From Kribbella pratensis (GTDB taxonomy: Bacteria; Actinomycetota; Actinomycetes; Propionibacteriales; Kribbellaceae): a DNA stretch of 64,000 nucleotides. The notes beneath the pieces are model-generated. The model saw only the letters and a list, made by a program, of their open reading frames with translations, was not told the DNA's origin and searched no databases. The stretch spans positions 248,001 to 312,000 of the forward strand of contig NZ_SODP01000003.1 in the NCBI RefSeq assembly GCF_004365355.1. The letters are read 5' to 3'. This document shows positions 1-10,462 of this stretch, piece after piece (positions within the stretch are counted from its first letter, which is position 1; each line of letters begins with the position of its first letter). Position numbers and translations under genes: made by a program.

Positions 1-135
1 AGTGCCGGCACTCTGAACGCCATGGCTCCTCCTCGCACCCGTTCTGACGCAACGGTCCCACGAACGCCCGGTCCTTGACCACAGTCTGTGTCCGGGCGCC
101 TACCCGGCCACCGATTGCCTCAGGGTGAGAATCCT

Positions 136-162
136 TTGGCACTCGAGTTGACCGAGTGCTAA
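136..162 (+). promoter_or_regulatory. CIRCE element (HrcA operator) of groES-groEL1
   Basis: The arms TTGGCACTC and GAGTGCTAA are separated by 9 bases, the classical CIRCE geometry. The left arm has one change from TTAGCACTC. It overlaps the -35 region of the groES promoter, so a bound HrcA repressor would block transcription until heat shock. Confidence 0.9.
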
Positions 163-176
163 TCGCGGCCTAGATT
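148..176 (+). promoter_or_regulatory. housekeeping-type promoter of groES-groEL1
   Basis: TTGACC (148-153) and TAGATT (171-176) are 17 bases apart, a near-consensus vegetative promoter. The first CIRCE covers the -35 box and the second lies at the expected transcription start near 183. The 5' leader is then about 110 bases up to the GTG of groES. Confidence 0.8.
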
Positions 177-181
177 CGGTG

Positions 182-208
182 TTGGCACTCTCTGTGTGAG
201 GGTGCCAG
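182..208 (+). promoter_or_regulatory. second, degenerate CIRCE element
   Basis: TTGGCACTC (182-190) faces GGGTGCCAG (200-208) across 9 bases. The right arm matches the inverse of the left arm at seven of nine positions. It sits just downstream of the -10 box, so it probably adds to HrcA repression. Confidence 0.6.
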
Positions 209-291
209 CGGTCCGGCCCTTGACCCCCGCGACGGCAGGGGAGCGCGACCACCATGAACCAGACAAGCAAATCGACCGTGGAGGTCAGCAA

Positions 292-588
292 GTGTCGGTC
301 ACGATCAAGCCGCTCGAGGACCGTGTCCTCGTCGCGCCGCTCGAAGCCGAGCAGACCACGAAGTCCGGCCTGGTGATCCCGGACACCGCCAAGGAGAAGC
401 CGCAGGAGGGCGAGATCCTCGCCGTCGGCCCGGGCCGGATCGACGACAACGGCAACCGCGTCCCGCTGGACGTCAACGTCGGCGACAAGGTCATCTACTC
501 CAAGTACGGCGGCACCGAGGTCAAGTACGACGGCCAGGACTACCTGATCCTGGGCGCCCGCGACATCCTCGCAGTCGTCAGCAAGTGA
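292..588 (+). CDS. groES: co-chaperonin GroES (Cpn10)
   Basis: This encodes the 98-residue heptameric lid of the GroEL folding chamber. The protein begins SVTIKPLEDRV and carries the mobile loop around TTKSGLVIPDTAKEKP, which contacts GroEL, and the C-terminal GARDILAVV strand. The GTG at 292 is chosen because GGAGG lies 7 bases upstream and the length is exact for the family; the open frame runs further upstream through the promoter and CIRCE region, which cannot be coding. groEL1 follows after 161 bases and is presumably co-transcribed under HrcA control. Confidence 0.97.
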   Translation: MSVTIKPLEDRVLVAPLEAEQTTKSGLVIPDTAKEKPQEGEILAVGPGRIDDNGNRVPLDVNVGDKVIYSKYGGTEVKYDGQDYLILGARDILAVVSK

Positions 589-749
589 CGGCCGCTCGCT
601 GTTCCTGACTGACACCGCCCTGGTGCCCTCCGGCGCCGGGGCGGAGTCGGTTCGGACCCGACCGGGGCGGTGGGGCGGGTTCGCCGACCGCACAGCGATG
701 GTCTGTGCCTGCAACGATCTAGCGATTTCAGAGAGGGACTGGATTTTTC

Positions 750-2369
<1,620 letters not shown>

Positions 2370-2396
2370 TTCCTCGCAGTACACAACGCAGTACCC

Positions 2397-2434
2397 AGCA
2401 CCGCCCGGCAGGTCATCTGCCGGGCGGTGCTTTT
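2397..2434 (+). terminator. intrinsic terminator after groEL1
   Basis: A perfect 15-bp stem (AGCACCGCCCGGCAG and its complement), a 5-base loop and TTTT close the groES-groEL1 operon. The next gene's first possible start codon follows the T-run directly. Confidence 0.93.
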
Positions 2435-2890
2435 ATGTGGCCTGTGCTGATCCGAGAACGTCGTGACGAAGACCTGCCTGTGTGTGTCGACATCCTCCGA
2501 GTTGTCCACGAGCAAGCCGGGTACCCGATCAACTGGCCGGCGGATCCGGCACGCTGGTTGTCACCGGAGAGCGCTCTTGGTTGCTGGGTGGCGGTAGTCG
2601 ACGATCGCGTCGCCGGGCATGTGGTGCTGACAGCGGTGCGTGATCACGCCGAGGTGGAGCGGCTGTTCGTCGATCCGGGGGCAACAGGCCAGGGGATCGG
2701 CCGCGCGCTCCTGCAGCACTGTGTCACCACTGCAGCCGCCCTCGCCCGTGATCTCTCGCTCGAGGTGGTCGACAACCGCGGCGCCGCCGTACACCTCTAT
2801 CGACGGGCAGGCTGGCTGGAGACCGGCCGTACGCCGATCGACTGGGGCGGCGAGCATGCCTCTGAACTCATCCGCTTCACCGCCCCGTGA
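2435..2890 (+). CDS. GNAT family N-acetyltransferase
   Basis: This is a 151-residue single-domain acetyltransferase. The acetyl-CoA-binding segment VDPGATGQGIGRALLQ (about residues 78-93) is the R/Q-x-x-G-x-G/A loop, and the C-terminal part has the NRGAAVHLYRRAGW strand-helix typical of GNATs. The substrate is unknown. The ATG at 2435 abuts the groEL1 terminator and has no ribosome site; GTG 2444 is an alternative start. The TetR gene 12 bases downstream may be co-transcribed and may regulate it. Confidence 0.8.
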   Translation: MWPVLIRERRDEDLPVCVDILRVVHEQAGYPINWPADPARWLSPESALGCWVAVVDDRVAGHVVLTAVRDHAEVERLFVDPGATGQGIGRALLQHCVTTAAALARDLSLEVVDNRGAAVHLYRRAGWLETGRTPIDWGGEHASELIRFTAP

Positions 2891-2902
2891 GAGGTTCTGA
2901 CC

Positions 2903-3454
2903 ATGGGTGGTCCACGGGAGCGGTATCGCGCCCAGGTGCGCGACGAGGTCAAGCAGCACGCCTGGGCGCAGATCGCCGAGGCAGGTGTCTCCGCCCTGTC
3001 ACTGAACGCGATCGCCAAGCAGATGGGCGTCAGCGGTCCGGCTCTCTACCGGTACTTCGCCGGCCGTGACGACCTCATCACCGCGCTGATCCGCGACGCG
3101 TACCGCAGCCTGGCCGACACGGTCAGCTCGGCGTACGACGGTGGCGCGGACGTGATCGGGCTCGCCCGGGTGATCCGCACGTGGGCGCTCGCCGACCCGC
3201 AGCGGTACCTGCTGATCTACGGGACGCCCGTTCCCGGCTATCACCCACCTGACGACACCACGGCGATCTCCGACGAGATCACGACCGTGCTGGTCGAGGC
3301 CATCGGCCGATCGGACCGCGCAGTCTCGTTTCGGACCCGGTTACATGGCGTAGTGTCACTTGAACTGGCAGGGCATTTCGCCGGGATGGACGCAGACCCG
3401 GCCGCGCTGCTCGACAGCGAGATCGGTGAACTCGCCAGTAGTGACAGATCGTGA
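2903..3454 (+). CDS. TetR/AcrR family transcriptional regulator
   Basis: This is a 183-residue protein with an N-terminal helix-turn-helix (about residues 25-60; GVSALSLNAIAKQMGVSG then PALYRYFAGRDDLI). The C-terminal ligand domain contains RYLLIYGTPVPGY, a pattern seen in TetR proteins with a WHG-type C-terminal domain. The ATG at 2903 has GAGAGG just upstream, next to the stop of the acetyltransferase. The ligand and targets are unknown; the upstream gene is the simplest candidate target. Confidence 0.85.
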   Translation: MGGPRERYRAQVRDEVKQHAWAQIAEAGVSALSLNAIAKQMGVSGPALYRYFAGRDDLITALIRDAYRSLADTVSSAYDGGADVIGLARVIRTWALADPQRYLLIYGTPVPGYHPPDDTTAISDEITTVLVEAIGRSDRAVSFRTRLHGVVSLELAGHFAGMDADPAALLDSEIGELASSDRS

Positions 3455-3554
3455 TCAAGTGGCCGGTTGTGACCACGAATTGCCACTAGGCAAGAAGAGT
3501 TGAGCGCCGTACCATCTTTCAGGCTGAACCGGTCTGAACACGAGGGGGCGAGGG

Positions 3555-4178
3555 GTGACAGAGGTCCGAGTACCTGACACCCACGACCGGGTCGAGCTTA
3601 GGGATCTTGCCGCGCTGGCCGGCGACGGGGACCGAACAGCTCTCAACGACCTGCTCACCAGAGTGCGCGCTGTGGCGCACCGATACGTACGGTCCCGTCT
3701 GTGGACCTATCCCGGCGGCGCCGACATGGTCGACGACGTCGCACAAGAGGTTTGTGTCGCGGTCTTCGGCGCGCTGAGCCGGTACCGCGACGAGGGGCGG
3801 CCTTTCGAGGCTTTCGTCTACGGCATCGCGGCCCGCAAGGTCGCCGATGCCCAGCGTGCGTTCGCGGTCGCCGACGTCTCGACGCCGGATCTGCCGGACG
3901 GCGCGGACGAGTCACCGACGCCGGAGGAGCGCGCGGTCCGGCAATCAGAGGTCCAGCACATCATGGGGCTGCTGGACAAGTTGCCGGAGAAGCTGCGGGA
4001 GATTCTGCGGCTCCGGGTGGTAGCGGGGATGTCAGCCGAGGAGACCGGCCGGGCACTGGGGATGACACCGGGGGCGGTGAGGGTCGCACAGCATCGGGCG
4101 TTGAACACGCTCAGGGGGTTTGTGGGGCATGAAGCACAGCTGGAACGAGGAAGAGCAGGGGAGGAGCATCATGGCTGA
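3555..4178 (+). CDS. sigD: ECF sigma factor, SigD/ShbA type
   Basis: This is a 207-residue ECF sigma factor. Region 2 contains GGADMVDDVAQEVCVAV with the -10 recognition helix, and region 4 contains AEETGRALGMTPGAVRVAQ, the -35-binding helix-turn-helix. The GTG start follows GAGGGGGCGAGGG. Position beside groEL1 and guaB, followed by an RsdA-like gene, is as for M. tuberculosis SigD and Streptomyces ShbA; ShbA drives transcription of the principal sigma factor gene. The end overlaps the anti-sigma start by 8 bases, implying coupled translation. A weak promoter, TAGGCA-N17-TACCAT (3487-3515), lies upstream. A neighbouring whiB gene, usual in relatives, is absent here. Confidence 0.88.
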   Translation: MTEVRVPDTHDRVELRDLAALAGDGDRTALNDLLTRVRAVAHRYVRSRLWTYPGGADMVDDVAQEVCVAVFGALSRYRDEGRPFEAFVYGIAARKVADAQRAFAVADVSTPDLPDGADESPTPEERAVRQSEVQHIMGLLDKLPEKLREILRLRVVAGMSAEETGRALGMTPGAVRVAQHRALNTLRGFVGHEAQLERGRAGEEHHG

Positions 4179-5553
4179 CCGTTTTGATCTGGACGCGATC
4201 GAGGCCGATGACGCGCTGCTCGATCTGCTCGCCGCCGGTGGGGAGTCCGCCCGTGCGGCGGGCGAGCACGACGCGGCCGTTCAGCTTCTGGCCGGTCTAC
4301 GGCTGGCGGTTGAGGTCGAGGACGAGCTCCCGGTGGAGACCATCGACGATCCGGAGAGCTTCCTGGCGCGTTGCGCCGCGCTCAACCCGATCACCGACCC
4401 GTTCGCCCGCAAGATGGCGACGCGCGGTCTGGCGCTCGGGGTGGCGGCGGTCGCCGCATTGTCGGTCTCCGGGGTGGCGGCAGCCGTGAACGGCGACCCG
4501 CTGTCGCCGTACGAGAAGGTCATCGAGAAGATGGTCGACGCGGTCCGTCCGCAGACCAGCTTCCCGAAGGAAGACCTCGACGGTCTGCCGGTGATGGACA
4601 AGACCAAGATCGTCAAGGTGGGCAAGGACTACAAGAAGGCCCAGGCCGAGCGCTCCACGCAGGCAGCCGGCAAGGACGGCTCGCTCGTCGCCCTCGATCC
4701 GAACTCCTTCGAGATCAAGACGACGCCGTCGGCGGTGGTGTCGGAGAAGCCGATGGCGACCCTGGACAAGCCGACGATCCCGCCCCCGACGTCGACGAAG
4801 ACGGACGATCCGGACAACGTCAACAAGCCGACGGACACGAAGACGGATCCGCCGACCGACACCACCGGTGGCGACGGCACGGACGGCACGACGACCACGC
4901 CGACTCCGCCTCCCACGACGCCGACGGACACGCCGACCAGTACGCCGACCGACCCGCCGTCGACGCCGACCGACACCGCGACGACGACGCCGCCGGCGAA
5001 CGACACCGGTCCGGGCGACAACACGGCGGCCGGCGACCCGACAGGTGCGCCGACCAGCACGCCGACCGGAGACACCGGCCAGACCGATGGCACTGATGGC
5101 TCCGGGACGCAGGGGACCGGTTCGAGCGACACCGGTGGCTCGGACACGTCCACGCCGGGCGGCGACGAGAAGCCGAGCGGCGAGGTCACCCAGGTTCCGG
5201 ACGCCACGGATCCGGCCGGACTTGTCGGGGACATCCTGAGCTCGGTCCTGCCGACGCCGACCGGCGAGCCGGTCACGATCGAGAGCGCGCAGCAGTTCTT
5301 CGGCGAGTCGCAGGTGGTAGACAAGCCGCCGACGGTGACGAAGAAGACCGCGTCGGCCAAGAAGGCGGCGGGAAAGCACGCGAGCGGGACGGTGGCCACG
5401 GGTTCGGTCCGCAAGGCCTACCCGAAGGGCAAGCACTCGACCGGTCAGTACCCCGAGGGCAAGCACGCGGCGATCGAGCGTACCCACGGGTCCACCGCCG
5501 ACGCGGACGTCCTGGCGATCCTGCAGGTCGTCAACGCGCCGATCAACAAGTAG
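4171..5553 (+). CDS. rsdA: RsdA-type membrane anti-sigma factor
   Basis: The 460-residue product has a short acidic N-terminus (FDLDAIEADDALLDLLA, residues 5-21) that matches the sigma-D-binding region of RsdA. One transmembrane helix follows at about residues 85-106. A long exported part holds a Pro/Thr/Asp-rich linker of roughly 180 residues and a lysine/histidine-rich C-terminus. ATG 4171 is preferred over the in-frame ATG upstream because GAGGAG precedes it and it overlaps the sigD stop. In mycobacteria RsdA is degraded by Clp to release SigD; a similar release mechanism here is an inference. Confidence 0.82.
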   Translation: MADRFDLDAIEADDALLDLLAAGGESARAAGEHDAAVQLLAGLRLAVEVEDELPVETIDDPESFLARCAALNPITDPFARKMATRGLALGVAAVAALSVSGVAAAVNGDPLSPYEKVIEKMVDAVRPQTSFPKEDLDGLPVMDKTKIVKVGKDYKKAQAERSTQAAGKDGSLVALDPNSFEIKTTPSAVVSEKPMATLDKPTIPPPTSTKTDDPDNVNKPTDTKTDPPTDTTGGDGTDGTTTTPTPPPTTPTDTPTSTPTDPPSTPTDTATTTPPANDTGPGDNTAAGDPTGAPTSTPTGDTGQTDGTDGSGTQGTGSSDTGGSDTSTPGGDEKPSGEVTQVPDATDPAGLVGDILSSVLPTPTGEPVTIESAQQFFGESQVVDKPPTVTKKTASAKKAAGKHASGTVATGSVRKAYPKGKHSTGQYPEGKHAAIERTHGSTADADVLAILQVVNAPINK

Positions 5554-5682
5554 CCGACCACCCGCTCCGCCCGCCGCGCAGCCGCGGCGGGCGGAGTGCT
5601 GTGGACGGCCGATTCGGGGGTCGGCGGGCGCGCGGATAGGATGGGGTCCCGTTCTCGCCGTGTAAAGGTGCTCGTTTTCCCC

Positions 5683-7194
5683 ATGGACATCACACCCGCT
5701 GGAGTTCCCGACAAGTTCGCCGTCCTCGGCCTCACCTTCGACGACGTCTTGCTGCAGCCGAACGAGTCCGACGTCATCCCGTCCGAGGCGGTCACCCGGT
5801 CCCGGGTGAGCCGCAACGTCTGGGTGAACATCCCGCTGGTGTCGAGCGCGATGGACACCGTCACCGAGGCCCGGATGGCGATCGCGATGGCCCGCCAGGG
5901 CGGTCTCGGCGTCCTCCACCGCAATCTCTCGATCGAGGACCAGTCCCAGCAGGTCGACCTGGTCAAGCGCTCCGAGTCCGGCATGATCGCCCAACCGATC
6001 ACGATCGGTCCGGACGCCAGCATCGGCGAGGCCGACGCGCTCTGCGGGCAGTACCGGATCTCCGGTGTCCCCGTCGTCGACGACGCCGGGGTGCTGGTCG
6101 GCATCGTGACGAACCGCGACATGCGCTTCGAGAACGATCTGTCCCGCCCAGTGCGCGAGGTGATGACCAAGCAGCCGCTGATCACCGGCAAGCAGGGCAT
6201 CTCGGCCGACGACGCGATGGCGCTGCTCAGCAAGCACAAGGTCGAGAAGCTGCCGCTGGTCGACGACGCCGGCAAGCTGACCGGCCTGATCACGCTCAAG
6301 GACTTCGTCAAGCGGGACAAGTTCCCGCTGTCCACCAAGGACGCCAGCGGCCGGCTGATGGTCGGCGCCGCGATCGGCTTCTTCGGCGAGGCGTACAAGC
6401 GGGCCATGTCGCTGGTCGAGGCCGGTGTGGACGTGCTTGTCGTCGACACCGCGCACGGTCACTCCCAGGCGCAGCTCGAGATCATCCGCAAGCTCAAGGC
6501 CGACCCGGCGACCCGCGGCGTGGACATCGTCGGCGGCAACGTCGGCACCCGCGAGGGCGCCCAGGCGCTGGTCGACGCCGGCGCCGACGGTGTGAAGGTC
6601 GGCGTCGGCCCGGGCTCCATCTGTACGACGCGGGTCGTGTCCGGCGTCGGCGTGCCGCAGGTCACCGCGATCTACGAGGCGTCGCTGGCCTGCAAGCCGG
6701 CCGGGGTCCCGGTCATCGGCGACGGCGGCCTGCAGTACTCCGGTGACATCGCCAAGGCGCTCGTCGCCGGTGCGGACACGGTCATGCTGGGCTCGCTGCT
6801 GGCCGGCTGCGAGGAGTCGCCGGGCGACCTGGTGTTCATCAACGGCAAGCAGTTCAAGGCGTACCGCGGGATGGGTTCGCTCGGCGCGATGCAGTCCGGC
6901 GGACTGCGCAAGTCGTACTCGAAGGACCGCTACTTCCAGCACGACGGCGGCTCCGACGAGAAGCTGATCGCCGAGGGCGTCGAGGGCCAGGTGCCGTACC
7001 GGGGCCCGCTGTCAGCGGTCGCGCACCAGCTGATCGGCGGCCTGCGCCAGTCGATGTGGTACACCGGCGCCCGCACCGTCCCGGAGCTCCAGGACAAGGG
7101 CCGCTTCGTCCGCATCACCTCCGCCGGCCTCCAGGAGTCCCACCCGCACGACATCCAGATGACGGTCGAGGCCCCGAACTACTCCGGCCGCTGA
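5683..7194 (+). CDS. guaB: inosine-5'-monophosphate dehydrogenase
   Basis: This oxidises IMP to XMP with NAD+, the committed step to GMP. The 503-residue protein has the TIM-barrel start TFDDVLLQP and an inserted CBS pair (about residues 100-220, including REVMTKQPLITGKQGISADD). It keeps the catalytic-cysteine loop VGPGSICTTR and the flap near the end. ATG 5683 gives the family's normal N-terminus; the frame stays open upstream to 5596 but without homology. TAGGAT (5637-5642) may be the -10 box. guaB3 follows after 28 bases; guaA lies 18 kb away on the same strand. Confidence 0.95.
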   Translation: MDITPAGVPDKFAVLGLTFDDVLLQPNESDVIPSEAVTRSRVSRNVWVNIPLVSSAMDTVTEARMAIAMARQGGLGVLHRNLSIEDQSQQVDLVKRSESGMIAQPITIGPDASIGEADALCGQYRISGVPVVDDAGVLVGIVTNRDMRFENDLSRPVREVMTKQPLITGKQGISADDAMALLSKHKVEKLPLVDDAGKLTGLITLKDFVKRDKFPLSTKDASGRLMVGAAIGFFGEAYKRAMSLVEAGVDVLVVDTAHGHSQAQLEIIRKLKADPATRGVDIVGGNVGTREGAQALVDAGADGVKVGVGPGSICTTRVVSGVGVPQVTAIYEASLACKPAGVPVIGDGGLQYSGDIAKALVAGADTVMLGSLLAGCEESPGDLVFINGKQFKAYRGMGSLGAMQSGGLRKSYSKDRYFQHDGGSDEKLIAEGVEGQVPYRGPLSAVAHQLIGGLRQSMWYTGARTVPELQDKGRFVRITSAGLQESHPHDIQMTVEAPNYSGR

Positions 7195-7222
7195 CACCGC
7201 CTGCAACCCGTTAGGACACCAG

Positions 7223-8329
7223 ATGACCGAGATCGAGATCGGCCGCGCCAAGCGTGGGCGGCAGGCGTACGCGTTCGACGACATCGCGATCGTGCCGTCG
7301 CGCCGGACGCGGGACCCCGAGGAGGTCTCGGTCGCCTGGCAGATCGACGCGTACCGGTTCGAGCTGCCGATCCTGGCCGCGCCGATGGACTCGGTCATGT
7401 CGCCGGCCACCGCGATCGCGATCGGCAAGGCCGGCGGCCTCGGCGTACTGAACCTCGAAGGTCTCTGGACGCGGTACGAGGACCCGACCAGCCTGCTCGA
7501 GGAGATCACGAGCCTCGATCAGAAGCAGGCCACGCACCGGCTGCAGGAGATCTACGCGGCGCCGATCAAGCCCGAGCTGCTCTCCCAGCGGGTGCAGGAA
7601 ATCCGCGACTCCGGCGTGACCGTGGCCGGTGCGTTGTCGCCGCAGCGGACCAAGCAGTTCGCCAAGCACGTCGTGGACGCGGGCGTCGACCTGTTCGTCA
7701 TCCGCGGTACGACGGTGTCCGCCGAGCACGTGTCCGGGCAGGCGGAGCCGCTCAACCTCAAGCAGTTCATCTACGACCTCGACGTGCCGGTGATCGTCGG
7801 CGGTTGCGCCACGCACCAGGCTGCGTTGCACCTGATGCGGACCGGTGCGGCCGGCGTGCTCGTCGGGTTCGGCGGTGGCGCGGCGCACACGACGCGCAAG
7901 GTGCTCGGCGTTGCGGTGCCGATGGCGTCGGCGGTCGCTGACGTGGCGGCGGCGCGGCGGGACTACATGGACGAGTCCGGCGGGCGGTACGTGCATGTCA
8001 TCGCGGACGGCTCGGTCGGGCGGTCCGGCGACGTGGCGAAGGCGATCGCCTGCGGTGCGGACGCGGTGATGGTCGGTTCGCCGCTGGCGCGGGCCAGCGA
8101 TGCCCCGGGTGGCGGATACCACTGGGGCGCCGAAGCCTGGCACCAGGACCTCCCGCGCGGTGAGCGGGTCGAGGTCGGCGTCACCGGCACGATGGAGCAG
8201 ATCCTGTTCGGCCCGTCGTGGGTGCCGGACGGCACGATGAACCTGGTCGGCGCCCTCAAGCGCGCGATGGCGACCACCGGCTACACGGAGCTCAAGGAGT
8301 TCCAGCGGGTCGAGGTCGTCGTAGGTTGA
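7223..8329 (+). CDS. guaB3: GuaB3 family IMPDH-related protein
   Basis: This 368-residue IMPDH/GMP-reductase-family barrel has no CBS domains. The active-site loop reads FGGGAAHTTR, so histidine occupies the place of the catalytic cysteine in the CTTR loop of GuaB. The phosphate-binding segment IADGSVGRSGDVAKA and the following GADAVMVGSPLA are intact. GuaB3 proteins accompany guaB throughout actinobacteria, and one cyanobacterial member has been reported to reduce GMP. The missing cysteine argues against standard IMPDH chemistry here. The last bases overlap the TTG start of the next gene. Confidence 0.9.
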   Translation: MTEIEIGRAKRGRQAYAFDDIAIVPSRRTRDPEEVSVAWQIDAYRFELPILAAPMDSVMSPATAIAIGKAGGLGVLNLEGLWTRYEDPTSLLEEITSLDQKQATHRLQEIYAAPIKPELLSQRVQEIRDSGVTVAGALSPQRTKQFAKHVVDAGVDLFVIRGTTVSAEHVSGQAEPLNLKQFIYDLDVPVIVGGCATHQAALHLMRTGAAGVLVGFGGGAAHTTRKVLGVAVPMASAVADVAAARRDYMDESGGRYVHVIADGSVGRSGDVAKAIACGADAVMVGSPLARASDAPGGGYHWGAEAWHQDLPRGERVEVGVTGTMEQILFGPSWVPDGTMNLVGALKRAMATTGYTELKEFQRVEVVVG

Positions 8330-9039
8330 GGACCGGCGTACTGCTCCTGCACGGTTCGAGTGGTACGCCGGACGTCCAGCGCGCCCGCCTGCTCGAGGCG
8401 GAGGGGTACGACGTACTCGCCCCGCGGTGGACCGTCACGCACGAGGTGCCGCTGGAGTCGTTCCCTCTGGATGAATTGGCGGCCCGCAACGACCGGCTGG
8501 TCGTGATGGGCAGCTCGTGGGGTGCCGAGGCTGCACTGCTGCTGGGCGCGCTCGACGAGCGGGTGGACATGGTGGTCGCGTTCGCCCCGAGCGCCTACGT
8601 CTGGGGCCGGGTCCTCGAGGACGGAACGCAACGGTCGGCGTGGACCTGGCAGGGTGAGCCGTTGCCGTTCGTCCCGTTCGACCAGGATTGGAAGGCAGAG
8701 GACGATCCGCCGAGCTTCACCGGTCTGTACCGCCGAAGTCTGCTCAGTGCGGCGGAAGAGGCACGGATCCCGGTCGAGCGCATCGGCGACGTACTGCTGA
8801 TCGCCGGCGGCGATGACAAGGTGTGGCCGGCGGTGGAGTTCGCGGAGGAGATAGTCCGTCGGCGCGGTGAGCGTCCGACCCGTCTCCTGATCGGGCCGGA
8901 GGCGGGTCATCGGCCGGTACTGCCCGGTGAGGAGCCGAAGTCGGCCGGTCAGCGGATGGCGCGCGGCGGCACCGAGGCGGCCGATCGCGAGCTCGGCGCG
9001 CGAGCCTGGGACGAGATCCGCAATCTGCTCGCAGGGTGA
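8326..9039 (+). CDS. alpha/beta hydrolase, BAAT C-terminal-like
   Basis: This is a 237-residue alpha/beta hydrolase. Strand LLLHGSSG provides the oxyanion region, VMGSSWGAEAALLL (about residues 62-75) the nucleophile elbow G-S-S-W-G, and IAGGDDKVWP the acid region, followed by a GHRP histidine. The elbow ending in GAE and the DDKVWP motif resemble acyl-CoA thioesterase/BAAT C-terminal domains. TTG 8326 is chosen because it overlaps the guaB3 stop (TTGA) and starts at the first strand. The substrate is unknown; coupling to guaB3 may only be positional. Confidence 0.75.
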   Translation: MRTGVLLLHGSSGTPDVQRARLLEAEGYDVLAPRWTVTHEVPLESFPLDELAARNDRLVVMGSSWGAEAALLLGALDERVDMVVAFAPSAYVWGRVLEDGTQRSAWTWQGEPLPFVPFDQDWKAEDDPPSFTGLYRRSLLSAAEEARIPVERIGDVLLIAGGDDKVWPAVEFAEEIVRRRGERPTRLLIGPEAGHRPVLPGEEPKSAGQRMARGGTEAADRELGARAWDEIRNLLAG

Positions 9040-9090
9040 GCGAAATGCTACGAGTCCCCACAGCTTGGAGGGTTCTGGAAGGATTGCGGC

Positions 9091-9489
9091 ATGGGACTTT
9101 TCAGCCGACGGAGCAGCCAGGACACGGACAATGTTGCCCTCGCCGCAGCGCGGGGCCGATTGTCTCCCGATGACGTGGATCAGGTGCGCTTCCTGATCAC
9201 GACGAAGAAGGCGGTGCACGCGGTCAAGCTGATCCACGATCGCACCGGACTGGACCTCAAACAGTCCAAGGAGCTGGTCGACGACATCCGCCTCGGCCGC
9301 TACGTGCCGCCGACCACCGGCACGCCGCTCGTCCGGCGCCCGGGGACGAACCTGGCCGAACGCACCCGCGCCCTCAAGGCCGCGGGTGAGCTGCACCAGG
9401 CCACCGCCCTGGTTGTCTCCGAAACCGGCATGACCGACGAAGAGGCCGGCCTGTTCGTCGGCGCCCTCCGCGCCGACGCCCAGGACTAA
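9091..9489 (+). CDS. small protein with ribosomal L7/L12 C-terminal-like fold
   Basis: The 132-residue protein contains KKAVHAVKLIHDRTGLDLKQ followed by SKELVDDI (about residues 34-61). This is the K-x-x-A-x-K-x-(I/V)-R-x-x-T-G-L-x-L-x-x-(A/S)-K pattern of the L7/L12 C-terminal domain. It lacks the L12 dimerisation domain and is too short and basic at the N-terminus to be L12. A weaker second copy of the helix motif may occupy residues 90-125. Such proteins are common in actinobacteria and uncharacterised. GGAGGG lies 20 bases before the ATG. Confidence 0.7.
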   Translation: MGLFSRRSSQDTDNVALAAARGRLSPDDVDQVRFLITTKKAVHAVKLIHDRTGLDLKQSKELVDDIRLGRYVPPTTGTPLVRRPGTNLAERTRALKAAGELHQATALVVSETGMTDEEAGLFVGALRADAQD

Positions 9490-10394
9490 CCCTTCACGTA
9501 CGACAGCTTCTCGGCGATCTTCCCGTCGCGCAGCCGCAGTACGTCGACCCCGCGGATGTGCCCACGATCGCCGGAAGCATCCCGCCACGAGTACCGCCAC
9601 CGCACGACGGCCCGCTCACCGAGCACCACCGTCTCCTCGGTCTCGAAGTGCGGATCGTCGGTGTCGGCGAACAACCGCGCCCACTCCGCCCGTACTGCGT
9701 CAGCGCCTTCCAGGCGGGTGCCGTCCGGGGCCGGCGAGGTGGACTCGAACACGATGTCGTCGGCGACCAGCGACATCGCCTTGTCCAGATCTCCCGCGTC
9801 GAACGCGCTCCCGAACCGTTCGATCACCTCGAACGCCGGGGTCCACCGCGGATCACGGCCGAAGGCTGCCAGCAGTTCGTCGGCCGGAGCCGTGAAGCCT
9901 TCCAGGTGCGCACCGACCACGCCCGCCGACCGGTAGATCTGCTCGCGCTCGGCGAACCACGGCGTGATCTCGTCGACCAGGTCCGCGTCGAGACGCGGGC
10001 GAGCGCCGATCGCCACCGCCAGGTCCCAGCCGTGGATCAGGTGATCGGCGGCGAGTTGGTGCAGATACTCCTGCGGATCCTCGTCGCCGTACGACAGGTG
10101 CACCTTGTCGATCGGCAGCCCTGCGGCAACCTCGGCCTCCCGGGCCGCGGACGACGCCGCGCCGGCCGGATCCTTCCCTAGCAGGTCGCCGTCCAACGAG
10201 TCCCCGACGTCGGCGATCGTCCTGCCCTCCATCAGCGGTACCGCCCAGCGCTCCTCGCCGACCACGTGGTTCACCAGTGCCCGGACGTCCCAGTCCGAGC
10301 ACGGCGTCGGCTCCGTCCACTGGTTGTCCGCGACGTCCGCGACCAGCTCCGCGAAATTCCTGACCGTGCGGTTGTGCAGCTCTACGACATCCAT
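9486..10394 (-). CDS. TIGR03086-type DinB-like protein fused to SnoaL-like domain
   Basis: The product has 302 residues. Residues 1-190 match the TIGR03086/mycothiol-dependent maleylpyruvate isomerase-like fold: PCSDWDVRALVNHVVGEE supplies one metal-binding histidine and LAADHLIHGWDLA another. The last 120 residues (ERFGSAFDAGDLDKAM onwards) form a SnoaL/NTF2-like domain. ATG 10394 is chosen over the GTG at 10403 because GGAGGGGG lies 8 bases upstream of it. The 3' end overlaps the convergent L7/L12-like gene by 4 bases. The function is unknown; a small-molecule or thiol-transfer enzyme is plausible. Confidence 0.75.
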   Translation of the reverse strand: MDVVELHNRTVRNFAELVADVADNQWTEPTPCSDWDVRALVNHVVGEERWAVPLMEGRTIADVGDSLDGDLLGKDPAGAASSAAREAEVAAGLPIDKVHLSYGDEDPQEYLHQLAADHLIHGWDLAVAIGARPRLDADLVDEITPWFAEREQIYRSAGVVGAHLEGFTAPADELLAAFGRDPRWTPAFEVIERFGSAFDAGDLDKAMSLVADDIVFESTSPAPDGTRLEGADAVRAEWARLFADTDDPHFETEETVVLGERAVVRWRYSWRDASGDRGHIRGVDVLRLRDGKIAEKLSYVKG

Positions 10395-10462
10395 CACCCG
10401 CACCCCCTCCCAAGCGTCAGCGTCCGCCTGCGCGGGGGCCGGGTCAATTACCCCAGGGTTAC

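Noticed and set aside
1..78. End of an upstream gene (25 codons open from base 1 to TGA at 76-78)
   Set aside because: Too short, with no recognisable C-terminal motif; other frames close early by chance. The region may simply be the distal groES upstream sequence.
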